64,000 nt of DNA, taken from contig NC_083602.1 of the NCBI RefSeq assembly GCF_029168945.1, positions 50,467,442 to 50,531,441 of the forward strand. Direction: 5' to 3'. The stretch's first letter is position 1, and each line of letters opens with the position of its first letter. The notes under the pieces were generated by a model. The model saw nothing but the letters and a program-made list of their open reading frames with translations, had not been told where the DNA came from and made no database searches. This DNA is from Cannabis sativa. Taxonomy: Eukaryota; Streptophyta; Magnoliopsida; Rosales; Cannabaceae. Both the position numbers and the translations under genes were made by a program. Positions 1 through 10,086 of this stretch are shown piece after piece.

Positions 1-1433
1 CTTTCTGGTAATTTTGAATTTACAAAGTTATGTATATCTTCTCTGATGGAGCTTGAATTATTATAGATGGGTTTTTACACTCTTCTACAATAACTCCTCC
101 ACCCCAGAGTAACCACCATCTCAAAATCTTAATGAGTTGGTGTGGATATTAGGATTACTAATGTATAGTTCCTTAATATCTAACACACAGGTCACTTTCA
201 TAAATCTTTCTTGACTGTCCCCTAATGTTCCCATTTGATTACATCTCAGATGGCTCCCACTCAATAGTAGATGTCTGGTTAATTTTTTTTTTTAAACCTC
301 TTATTATTGTTTTGAGGGATATCTAGTTGTAACTTATTATCTTAGTCTGAAACTGTAATTTTCTTTAAGACTAAGTCATCAACTTAGTAGTTTAGTATTT
401 GAAGTGTAAAATACTTGCTAGAGATTAAGCAATCAAATTAAGATACCATAAAATTATTCCGAGGATTAGAAATCTTGACTCAAGTCATTCGAATGGACTA
501 TGCAAGAATTCTTCTATCTTATTTTCATAATTCTGAAAAGTTATTTCTATCCACGTGAATGGTTAGATTTGCTTTATCAGTAGTGTTCTTAAGTTCCTAT
601 CACAAGTGTCAACCAAAAGAAGATGGGTAAAGAATTTTAAAATTCTCCCACTCATTTAAGGTAGTGTGATACATTATCAAAGAACTTTATTGGTATCATT
701 ATCTATTACAACTTTAAATCTAAATTGGAACGTATAATCAAGATCAAGGATTTATTCTGATAATAGCTAATTTATTATATTACTTCCATGTTTAAAATTA
801 TGTGTCACAAAGAGTACTGTGGAATATAGTCCACCCCTAAGTATTTAGAGATTATGATCCACCTCTAAAGGTTATAAAGATCATAATTCTCTAAGTGTTA
901 TAGAGATTATGTGGAGTTTCGAATATAATCCAGAGTTCATTAGATATAAAAAATCGTTGAACTGCATATTATTCTTAACTTTTTCTCCACCCCTATCAGA
1001 TCAAAAGATCTTTTTATTAAACAAATTCTTAATAATTGTTTTAGAATTAACAATTATTCATAAACATAGAGATAATTTCTAGTGTTTATGTAGTAATAAC
1101 TCTATTAAGAGTTTAAATAACTATTGAATTTGTATCAATAATAAAAACACATACACATACAAACATAATAAATATAATAATTGGTAATTGATATATAAGA
1201 TAAAGTTATGAAGCTCAACTAATAGATTGCAATTTATTTGTAAAACAAAACTTAATTATAAATTCAAAAAAAACTTATTTGCAACATTATGAGAAAAAAA
1301 CAGGGAATAAAATCCCAAACATGAAATCCAAATTGTTGTTAAACCGAAACAATTAATTAAAAAAAAAAACAAATAAACAAGGTTAGTAATCCAAAATTAA
1401 TTATCCAAATGGATAATAATTCACTAAAACACA
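1..1433 (-). mobile_element. H: Copia-type gag element, 3' noncoding part (partial)
   Basis: This is the noncoding stretch downstream of gag in a minus-strand Copia-type element that runs off the left edge. It aligns by eye with the same part of element G (about 55300-57055), starting at the 'ctttctggta' block and keeping the same order of motifs. These include the palindrome AGAATTTTAAAATTCT near 634, copies of a CCACCCCTAA-type motif near 830-870, and a hairpin AGATC-AAAA-GATCT at 998-1011. No pol-like reading frame is present. Confidence 0.8.
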
Positions 1434-2076
1434 TCAGTTTATGAAAGAAATACCTTGTTTCTTTCCAAGAAGCTTAGGACATTGGGGTTTCAATGGGCCT
1501 TTCTCATTGCAGTAGAAACACTTTCCTTTTGGTGTATCACCAGAAGCAGCAACCTTTTTGTTCTTAGCTATTTTTACAGCTTGAGCTTGCTTCTTGGTAT
1601 TTTTCCACTTCTTCTTATTCTTGGGTTTGGAAGTAGAGGCAACGTGTGCCTTAGGATTACTCGTCCCATTACCATTTCCAGAATTCTGAGGTTTACTCCC
1701 TTTCTTCTTGGGTCCTCCAAGAAAATTTTCGTATGTCTGAAGGTCATTGACTAACATGTGAAAGTCTTGTTCCTTCTTATTCATGACATAATTTGATGTA
1801 TAGGGCAGAAAAGCTGGAGTCAGACTATTCAAGATAAGACTCACTTGAATTGTCTGATCCATTTCAGCACCATGATTCTGGGCTTCTTGGAAATAACTTG
1901 CCATTTGGAGAAGGTGATCATGCACATTCTGATGGGGTTCCATCTGTGCGTTGATGAATTTCTTAGTCCCGTCAAAGCAAGACTGGATAGATGCCATACC
2001 GAATAGCTCAGTTAACTGCGTCATTATTTCTGCAGCCGTGACAGCGTTAGCAAACCTTGTTTTCAAGGTGTCAACC
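1434..2076 (-). pseudogene. H gag, C-terminal part, cut by insertion of F
   Basis: This is a Copia-type Gag (UBN2/gag-polypeptide type) missing its first ~90 residues because LTR F starts at 2077, inside the codons after the conserved 'TLKT' region. What remains includes the MEPHQN...DH segment, the SLILNSLTPAFLPYTSNYVMNKKE block, a Lys-rich linker and a C-terminal zinc knuckle. In the knuckle (CFYCNEKGPLKPQC) the His of the usual CX2CX4HX4C is replaced by Pro, so metal binding is probably lost. The frame ends at a TGA at 1434-1436. The missing N-terminus should lie to the right of this window, beyond the far end of F. Family assignment is strong because G carries the intact version. Confidence 0.85.
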
Positions 2077-2419
2077 TGTTGGGTTTTGTGCCCTAAATAA
2101 AACCCATTACAATCTGATTAGTTATCAATTTAGAATTTTGAAGTGGTTTATGTTAACAAGTATTTTTCATGTTTATTGTTTAATATATGTTTACACAAAA
2201 TCAGTTAAGTCCAGAACAGATGTTTATTCACAATTACAGTATTGTCAAGACAGTGGAATGTGATTGTGATTATATGATCCTAAAGACTAAGTCCCTGTTC
2301 ATCAGTGTTTTGGATTTACACTGATGTAATAATCAACGATGAAGTATACTTACACTTGGAGTAAGTGTTATGTTCTTTCCAGGACATTGGTAAAGTATAC
2401 TAGTTTCGAATGTATGGAG
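2077..2419 (+). repeat. F: Copia-type LTR, segment 1
   Basis: This is the first ~343 bp of an LTR beginning TGTTGGGTTTTGTGCCC, close to the starts of the LTRs at 19716 and 48954. It is inserted in H's gag. It is interrupted after TGGAG (2415-2419), which is the target duplication of element A0, and continues at 52881. Its left flank is CAACC. Its right flank is outside the window, so F may be a solo LTR or one end of a full element. Confidence 0.85.
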
Positions 2420-3268
2420 TGTTATAGTGAGATTTCTCTCACCTAGAAACTCGAGACCAGACCCCTACTTAAAGGACACGTATACTCAGATTTTCCAAAG
2501 AAAGCTGAGATGTCCCTGAGGGACTCCTCGAAGTTTTGAACATCGCTTAAGATAGAATTAGCGAGAGGTGGTGAGCATGACCGAAGTCTAATCGCATTCG
2601 AGACAAGAGAGTAGCTCGCATATATCGAACACATCCGAGCATCCTCCCCGTGTCCTTGTATAAACCAGGAGAACGATTCTCTATAAATGCGAGTTGGTCT
2701 TAAGAACCCTGCAGCCTTTATAATGTAATATAGGCTCACATGTCTAGGTCCTATCAGCCCGTCATGCGATGCCCACAAGAGGCGACTACCTAAGGACGCA
2801 GACATCCGGAGCATAATCGATGAACCCGCGAGTTTATCATCAAAATATGAACAGCCAACTACCAGATTTAGAAGACGCATACGTTGATGAACTTAGTAAC
2901 TGACGTTCATTTATTAATGTTAACGTTGTTTAGTTAATTATTGTAATTCAATGTTTAAAAACGAATTGACAATGAATGCAATCCTTGTATAACTAAATTG
3001 GACACCTGCTTTGTATATAAAGGGGTGATCCACCATGAAATGGCACCTACAAAACTCTTGCTACAGTGGACTAAGCAGACCGTGATCTGACTGAACCACT
3101 ATAATTTTGTGTCTTCTTGTTATTTTCCAGTTTTTTGTTGATTATTTCTCATTCCCAGTTGAGTACTCGCCATTCTAGGTTGAATACTCGCACTTGTTCT
3201 TCACGTAAATTTCTTCTTATTAGTAATAATATCATACAATCTGGTGTTGCAAAATTCACTCGACAACA
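2420..3268 (+). repeat. A0 5' LTR
   Basis: This is the 849-bp direct repeat of 52028-52875, starting TGTTATAGTGAG and ending ACTCGACAACA. It has a TATA-type box at 3014-3021 and a T-rich 3' half. Short reading frames inside it on either strand are shared by both copies and are not taken as genes. Confidence 0.93.
3014..3021 (+). promoter_or_regulatory. TATA box in A0 5' LTR
   Basis: TATATAAA is conserved at 52621-52628 in the 3' LTR. It lies about 250 bp before the LTR end, so the transcript start would be expected near 3045-3055 (inference from spacing). Confidence 0.6.
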
Positions 3269-3270
3269 TT

Positions 3271-3288
3271 TGGCGCCGCCGTGGGAAA
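3271..3288 (+). promoter_or_regulatory. A0 primer binding site, tRNA-Asp-like
   Basis: TGGCGCCGCCGTGGGA starts two bases after the LTR end. The first eight bases match the complement of the 3' end of plant tRNA-Asp and the rest matches partly, as in other Tat-type elements. Confidence 0.7.
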
Positions 3289-3329
3289 TCGAGAACTAAG
3301 ATCTTATTCATTTCAAGAAAAATACCATC

Positions 3330-6221
3330 ATGGCTGGAAATCAAACAAACGGAAGAGCTAACAACGGGTCCATCAACATTGGGATGATGAACGTACCATT
3401 ATCCGGAGTTGGAATGCCGCCTGTGGACGTCGTTAATGGCGGAGTAGGGAGGAGCAACATCAGACCTCTCAACCTGTTCCCAGAAACAACTGACCCTCAA
3501 GTCGGGGATACGTCCACACCACCAGCAACCATGCATTTTCCCCCCGTCACTCCAGCAGTGGTATCCGAGGGAATCATCCAGCTCACCACTGATCAATATA
3601 GTGCGATTCAGGACCGGGCCCGACGCCCCCCTCGAGTCCCTACTACTCGCACGGACAACCCTCAGGTACCAAATTCTAGACGTCGTACTAACCAAGTATG
3701 CAGGGAACAAAGAACCAACCCTGAAGGTTTGGACCTGAACCATCCAACATCGAGAGACCAATCCGTGAGGTATCCAAACCAGGGCACGCAGGCTGATGAA
3801 GATCCTAAACGACGCAATCCTCGTAGTCAACCATCAAGAGACAACGACGCAGAATCAACCTCTTCGTCATCGCATGGTCGTACACCAATTGAATATACAA
3901 GGTCCGACTCTGTAGAAACGCAGCAGGGAGGACGCTATCAGGTACATCGAGGTGATCTGCGTGATCACCTCAACACAGTTTTTAGAGCGCGTTCTCGTGC
4001 CCCTCATAACGAGGAAACACTCCGTGATCCCCATGTGGGCGATCAGCGTGTCAACACTCACAATAACCCGCCTATCGCACCGATTGCGACTACTGGGATC
4101 ACCGTCCCAGCGAACCTCGCCGCAGTAGTTACGACTCTCGCAGTCACAGCAGTCCCGACTCCTGCGACTGGAGGGATTGACCAAAGCATGCTTCTCCAAG
4201 CTTTGAAAATGCTCGAGCAGCAACGAAAGCCCATATACAAGTTGCATGGGACCTCACCCTTCACTACTGAAGTGCGACAAGCTCAACTTCCCAAGGGACT
4301 TCGTCTATCCGAATCCCTAAAGTATAAAGGTACTTCTAATCCTATAGATTATCTTGAAAAATTTAATACTATAATGGAGGTAGATCAGGTACCACAGCTC
4401 GCAAAATGCCGCATTCTTGCGGCAACGCTCGAGGAAAACGTCCACGATTGGTTTACCCAATTGCCAGAGGCATCAATATCGACACGGGAAACCTTCGTCG
4501 ACTTATTCCTCACGCATTTCCAGGCCACGATGACCTACAGGCCACCTTATACGACTTTGGCCAACATCAAGAAAGAACCCGGTGAGTCTTTACAAGACTA
4601 TTTTAAACGGTTTAATGCAGAGGTAACGAAAGTCGAGAAGGCTCCCGAGTCTTCGCTTGTTTGTATGTTGATAACAGGTATTTTGCCAGGGACTGACTTT
4701 TGGAAGGAATTAGAAGCTCGGAGACCAGAATCGTTAGTCAAATTCTTCGCCAGGGCCGAACCTCATAAGAGAATCGAGAATTCTCTGGCAGAGTTGGAGA
4801 AGGGCAAGGATAAGCGCAAATCACCACTACCGCGATCACGATCTCGCAGTCCCCGAGGGAAGAACTCCAGGGGCCGAAGCCCAAGAAGACGCAGCCCACG
4901 GAGACAGCGAAGTCCGAAGTTGGCCAAGTCTCCTCCCAAGAAGGAATCCTCGCTGAAGAGGAAGAGTGGACCTCGTTTCGTCAATTATACTGAACTCGCA
5001 GTGCCCCAAGACCATATCTATGCAATCGAAGAGAGAAATGGAGTCTTCAAGAAGCCGCCCCCCATCAGAGGAAATCGCGACAGAAGAGACCCCAAAAAAT
5101 TCTGTAAGTACCACAAAGACATTGGTCATACTACCCTAGAATGTTGGGTCTTGCATGACGAAATCGAGGAGCTAATTCGAAGAGGAAAGTTCGACAAGTA
5201 TAAGAAGGGCGAGGAAAGTCATCCCCGAGCGGATGACAAAGAAGAAAACAAAAATGCGAGCGGTTCGAGAACACCTCGCAACATCTTAACTATCATTGGA
5301 GGACCCCATATCGCAGGAGACTCCCGCAAGTCGCAAGAGCGATATGCCAGAGAAGCCAGGGAAAAGCCGCTCACCAATGTAAACAATCTTAGTGAGCGGC
5401 CCGGGAAGCTATTTAAGAAGGAATGCAATGACATCACCTTTATGGAGAGTGATGCGAGATGGGTCCATCACCCGCATTCCGATGCACTGGTTATCATCGC
5501 CAATATTGGCGGAGATAATGTCCATCACATACTCGTCGACAATGGAAGTTCAGTAAATCTGTTGAACTTCAAAGCCTTCAAACAAATGGGATTGCAGGAG
5601 AAGGACCTGCGGCTTGTGACGTCGAGCATCTACGGCTTTACTAGCGACGTCATAACATTAAAAGGAATGATCAAACTCCCAATCACCTTGGGAACTGCCC
5701 CGGTAACAGCCAAGTCAATGGCTGACTTCGCAGTAATCGACCAGTATTCTGCATACAATGCCGTGATTGGTCGACCGATCGTGAAAGAGATGAAGATCAT
5801 AACCTCGATCTATCATCTCACAATGAAATTCCCTACTCCCGCTGGAGTAGGTTCTGTACGAGGAGTCCAAGCAGATTTGCGAGAATGCTATAACACAGCA
5901 GTCAAGCTCGCAGAGAAAAGGACAGTAAATGTTATCTACCTGTTGGAGGCACCACTTCCTCGCCAGGAGGTCCTTAGAATTGAGGAGGTGCCGCACATAG
6001 ACGAACCCGATTTGGATCCAAGAATCCTCGATCATGCCGCCGTAGCCCAAGCCGCGGAAGACACCATTGAGGTACCTATAGATCCTGTAGATGATAGCAA
6101 AGTTTTAAAAATTGGTTCTAAGTTAAATTTTCAGCAGCGAGAACAATTAACGACCTTTTTGAAACAAAATCTTGATGTTTTTGCTTGGAAACATTCAGAT
6201 ATGGTCGGGATATCTCTGTAG
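3330..6221 (+). CDS. A0 Gag-protease, ending at a premature stop
   Basis: This is the N-terminal part of the Tat-type polyprotein. The ATG at 3330 is the first in frame after the primer site. Residues ~1-300 are a low-complexity Pro/Asn/Arg-rich region. Residues ~305-480 hold the retrotransposon Gag core, with a W at the DWFTQLPEASI block and YFKRFNAEV. A basic Arg/Ser stretch follows (RSRSRSPRGK...), then a single CX4HX4C-like knuckle (FCKYHKDIGHTTLECWVL). An aspartic protease with VDNGSSVNLL lies at ~735-745. The frame stops at TAG 6219-6221, where relatives continue without a break into reverse transcriptase. Gag itself looks intact at 963 codons to this stop. Assembly of virus-like particles is the known role of the family. 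Confidence 0.85.
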   Translation: MAGNQTNGRANNGSINIGMMNVPLSGVGMPPVDVVNGGVGRSNIRPLNLFPETTDPQVGDTSTPPATMHFPPVTPAVVSEGIIQLTTDQYSAIQDRARRPPRVPTTRTDNPQVPNSRRRTNQVCREQRTNPEGLDLNHPTSRDQSVRYPNQGTQADEDPKRRNPRSQPSRDNDAESTSSSSHGRTPIEYTRSDSVETQQGGRYQVHRGDLRDHLNTVFRARSRAPHNEETLRDPHVGDQRVNTHNNPPIAPIATTGITVPANLAAVVTTLAVTAVPTPATGGIDQSMLLQALKMLEQQRKPIYKLHGTSPFTTEVRQAQLPKGLRLSESLKYKGTSNPIDYLEKFNTIMEVDQVPQLAKCRILAATLEENVHDWFTQLPEASISTRETFVDLFLTHFQATMTYRPPYTTLANIKKEPGESLQDYFKRFNAEVTKVEKAPESSLVCMLITGILPGTDFWKELEARRPESLVKFFARAEPHKRIENSLAELEKGKDKRKSPLPRSRSRSPRGKNSRGRSPRRRSPRRQRSPKLAKSPPKKESSLKRKSGPRFVNYTELAVPQDHIYAIEERNGVFKKPPPIRGNRDRRDPKKFCKYHKDIGHTTLECWVLHDEIEELIRRGKFDKYKKGEESHPRADDKEENKNASGSRTPRNILTIIGGPHIAGDSRKSQERYAREAREKPLTNVNNLSERPGKLFKKECNDITFMESDARWVHHPHSDALVIIANIGGDNVHHILVDNGSSVNLLNFKAFKQMGLQEKDLRLVTSSIYGFTSDVITLKGMIKLPITLGTAPVTAKSMADFAVIDQYSAYNAVIGRPIVKEMKIITSIYHLTMKFPTPAGVGSVRGVQADLRECYNTAVKLAEKRTVNVIYLLEAPLPRQEVLRIEEVPHIDEPDLDPRILDHAAVAQAAEDTIEVPIDPVDDSKVLKIGSKLNFQQREQLTTFLKQNLDVFAWKHSDMVGISL

Positions 6222-9200
6222 GTCATGTGTCATCGCTTGAACATTGACCCCGAGGTGCGAGGTGTCCGACAAAAGCGCCGTAAAATGGACCCTGCGAGGT
6301 ACCAAGCGCTAAAAGAAGAAGTCGACCGCCTCTTAGCCTGCGGCTTTATACGGGAGTCGTTCTAGCCCAACTGGTTAGCTAACCCCGTACTCGTGCCTAG
6401 GCCTAATGGCTCATGGCGCACATACGTTGACTTTACAGATCTAAATAAAGCCTGTCCCAAAGACAGCTTTCCCCTTCCTAGCATTGACCAACTTGTTGAT
6501 GCCACTGTAGGTCACGAACTCCTGAGCTTTATGGACGCATACTCGGGATATAATCAAATCTCGATCTATGAGCCCGACCAAGAACACACCTTGTTCATTA
6601 CTGATTGATACTGTTACAAAGAAATGCCCTTTGGTTTGATAAACGCAGGTGCGACTTATTAGAGGCTGGTAAACATGATGTTCGCAGATCTCATTGGAAA
6701 CACCATGGAAGTATATGTTGACGATATGCTCGTAAAATCTCAACAAGCGAAGGATCATTTTGCCCATTTACAGGCCATGTTCGAAATATTGCGACGATAT
6801 AAGATGCGACTAAACCCTCTGAAATGCGTCTTTGGAGTTGGCTCCGGGAAATTCCTTGGGTTCATGGTTAACCAGCGAGGAATAGAGGCCAATCCTGTGA
6901 AGATCAGGGCATTGGTGGAAATGCCATCACCAACCAAGCCAAAAGAGGTCCAAAGCCTCATAGGTAAAGTCGTTGCTTTAAACCGCTTTATATCGCGATC
7001 TTCTGATAAGTGCAAAGAGTTTTTTCAGATTCTAAAACGCAACAAAAAGTTCCACTGGACTGAAAAATGCGAGGAGGCTTTTCAAGCCTTAAAAATGCAT
7101 TTGGGACAACCTCCGATCTTATCAAAGCCCACGACCGGCGAAGTCCTGTCCATCTATTTAGCAGTATCGGAATATCGATTAGTTCGGTACTAATAAGCGA
7201 GGATCAAGGACGACAATACCCGGTATATTATGTCAGTAAGCGATTATTGGATGCCGAGACACGCTACCCCTTAATGGAAAAGTTGGCATTTGCCTTGATA
7301 ACATCGTCAAGGAAATTGCGACCTTCTTTCCAAGCTCACAGTATGGAGGTTTTGACAAACTACCCCTTAAGGCAAGTTTTGGCAAAACCAGAAGCATCAG
7401 GGAGGTTATTGAAATGGGCAATGGAATTGAGTCAATTCAACATCAAGTATAAACCAAGAACTGCGATCAAGGGGCAAGCCTTGGCAGATTTTATCCTTAA
7501 ATTCCCCAGCACCGAGGTAGCACTCATAGAAGACAAAAGCGACACTGCTATAGCGAATAGAGAGATGTGGACATTGTACGTCGACTGAGCCTCAAATAAC
7601 GAGGGTTCTGGTAGCGGGATCTTATTAATCAGTCCCATCAATTTTAAGGTACATGCTGCTTTACGTTTTGAATTTTCTGCATCTAACAATGAAGCCGAAT
7701 ATGAGGCATTAATCGCAGGATTGAAACTCGCTCTCGAGATGAAAGTCGAGTATCTTTAGGCTTTTAGCGACTCCCAAATTGTGGTGTGCCAAGTGAATGG
7801 AGAATATCTGGCAAGAGGCGGGAGATTGGTTAAATACTTAGCCATTGTATGCGAACTAATGCAGAAATTCAAAAAAGTAATTGTGTCTCGAGTACCGCGT
7901 GCTCAAAATTCACACGCAGACGCACTGGCCCGTTTGGCCTCAACTAGAGAAGCCGAATTGCTCAATGTAATTCTGGTGGATGTATTGGCTCACCCAACTA
8001 TAAATCAAGAAGTGATCATGGAAATAGATACCGTTCAGGAGGTCACCTGGATAACTCCAATAGTCGCATACCTGGAAAAGGGCGTTTTACGCGATGACAA
8101 GGTAGAGGCAAGAAAGCTGCGACAACGAGCCGCCCGATATGTAATGTACGATCCAAGGTTGTATCGCAGAAGTTTTAGTCAACCGCTACTCAAATGCATC
8201 AGCGGAGAAGATTGCAGTTATATACTTCGTGAGGTACATGGGGGAATTTACGGCAATCATACAGGGGGTAACTTCCTTGCATTAAAAATTATGAGACAAG
8301 GGTATTACTGGCAAACCTTGCGACAAGATGCTCTCGCTTTTGCGAAGAAATGTGACAGGTGTCAGCGAATAGCCACATGTACCCACCAACCTCCGAGTAA
8401 CCTACATTCTATCACAAGTCCATGGCCCTTCGCAGTATGGAGGATCGACTTAATAGGCGAGCTACCTAAGGGGAAAGGTGGAGTCAAATATGCAGTAGTC
8501 GCAGTAGACTATTTCACGAAATGGGCCGAAGCCAAAGCACTCGCAACCATCACAGCAACTAAATTGCGCGAGTTTGTCTATAACTCCATAATTTGTCGAT
8601 TTGGTATTCCATACAAACTCATCTCAGACAATGGAAAATAGTTCGATTGTAAAGAGATGCGACAGCTATGTGACGATCTGGGAATTAAGAAGACATTCTC
8701 CACAGTTGCTTACCCGCAAAGCAACGGACAGACTGAAGCTGTTAACAAAATAATAAAACACACCATTAAAGGGAAACTAGAAGAACGCAAGGGGACTTGG
8801 CCAGACGAGCTCTCGCAAGTTCTTTGGTCTTACAACACAACTCCTCGATCCACGACTGGCGAAACACCCTTCTCGCTTTCCTACGGGTGCGAGGCCATGG
8901 TACCAGTTGAAATTGGGGCAGGTTCCCTACGCAGAGATGTTTTCAACATCTCACAGAATGAAGAAAAACAGTCACACTACCTCGATCTTCTGGAAGAAAA
9001 ATGCGATCAAGCACACTTAAAAAATGCGGCTTACCAACAGCGAACTGCAAGATACTTCAATTCTAAGGTCAAAGCAAAATTCCTGCGAACAGGAGACTTG
9101 GTCCTTAGAAGAGTAATGCCAAATACCATTAACCCAGCGCATGGGGTCTTTGGGGATAATTGGGAAGGACCGTATCTCATCGCGGAAAAAATTGGTGACG

Positions 9201-9283
9201 CTACATACCGACTCGCAGCACTCGATGGTACTGCGGTCCCACAAGCTTGGAATGGCGAAAGCCTAAAATTATATTATCAATAG
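6222..9283 (+). pseudogene. A0 pol (RT, RNase H, archaeal RNase H, integrase), broken
   Basis: This continues the same frame as gag. Reverse transcriptase has WRTYVDFTDLNKACPKDSFPLP, FMDAYSGYNQI and the catalytic YVDDM at 6713-6727. An RNase H part follows (about 7100-7500), then a second, archaeal-type RNase H (FSDSQIVVCQVNGEY, near 7763-7950), typical of Tat elements. The integrase has an HHCC zinc region (HGGIYGNHTGG...CDRCQR, about 8236-8365), then DLIGEL, ISDNGK and a TEAVNKIIK helix. I see in-frame stops at 6363-6365, 6606-6608, 6660-6662, 7586-7588, 7757-7759 and 8639-8641, plus a frameshift near 7178. Three stops replace a Gln codon expected from relatives. It cannot make a full enzyme. 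The frame ends at 9281-9283 after a GDLVLRRV integrase C-terminal motif. Confidence 0.88.
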
Positions 9284-9693
9284 TACTCGCATTACTTAAA
9301 TTGTGTTCGCTTTGTACTTATACTTAGTCATTTTTTTTTATAAAAATCCTAAGTATAGGGGGGTATATATATATCGTGATGTACTATTGATTATATAAAG
9401 GAAATACCTCATACTTGTTAATTCTTCAAGTTTCAAATTTTTTCAAGTCTTGTGAGATTTTCTACTTATTACACCATGCTGTAATTAAAGTCGAATATAT
9501 ACTAAAACGCGAGTACCCGTGTACTGCGAAAATGTTAAACATTAAATATCCCCGCGAGGATATAAAGTTGTCCAAAATAAATTGCAAATTTGTCCAAGTA
9601 CAAAGTGCGAGTACCCCTGTACCGCATAAAATAAAAAACTAGCAAATTCAAAATAAATATAGTTCAACATGAGCAAACATAGAAGGGAAAAAA
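9284..9693 (+). other. A0 spacer between pol and the antisense gene
   Basis: This is noncoding DNA where two convergent genes meet. It holds an inverted repeat TATACTTAG (9319-9327) / CTAAGTATA (9349-9357) around a T-run, and two copies of GCGAGTACCC[G/C]TGTAC (9509 and 9607) about 98 bp apart. Both could be 3'-end signals (inference). Confidence 0.5.
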
Positions 9694-10086
9694 TCAAGCG
9701 TTGGGAGCAGCAGGAACAAATTCATCCACGACTTTACTGGCCACCTCGTTCTCAACCTCCTCCACTTCCGCGACTTCGGTCTCCTCGAGAAGGTTCCCTC
9801 CACCACCTTGAGTTGGTGTGGGTGACATAGCGCAAAAAGCCTCGGCCATTTCTGCGGCTTCTGCTCCAAGGATCGAGAAGTCGAAGTCTGGAACTTTGGA
9901 AAGAGTAGTATAGATGTAGTCCGAGACCGCCTGGTCGTACTGTTTTTTGCCGTTCTCCTTCTCAGTTTCCAAGTCGCGAGACATCTCTTCGATTTTCGCC
10001 TTGGCTTCAAGCTCCACCTGCTCCTTGGCCTTACGAAGTTCCTCTAGTTCTTTGGCCTTAGAAGACGCATCTTGCTTCAGCTTCTT
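9694..10086 (-). pseudogene. A0 antisense gene, exon 3 distal part and stop
   Basis: This is the C-terminal end of the antisense protein of A0. Read on the minus strand it continues in frame from 18911 once element A and one copy of its TTCTT duplication are removed, so the coiled coil runs through the junction. The first ~60 residues are a charged Lys/Glu heptad-like helix (ELEELRKAKEQVELEAKAKI). An acidic tail follows, containing SKVPDFDFSILG, a poly-Gly run and a Glu/Val-rich stretch, with stop TGA at 9694-9696. Function is unknown. Coiled-coil C-termini of this type are common in plant 'putative transposon' proteins encoded by Tat-type elements. It is disrupted only because of the insertion. 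Confidence 0.75.

Noticed and set aside
2443..2880. 145-codon minus-strand frame, repeated at 52051-52488
   Set aside because: It is present in both LTRs of A0 with many differences and no known domain. The reverse strand of an LTR is a poor candidate for a gene, though its openness in both copies is noted.
4763..5129. Arg-rich minus-strand frames opposite A0 gag
   Set aside because: These are shadows of the Arg/Ser-rich Gag coding region.
5528..5560. A0 protease VDNGSS as a mutated active site
   Set aside because: Asn after the catalytic Asp is common in Tat-type proteases, so it is not counted as damage.
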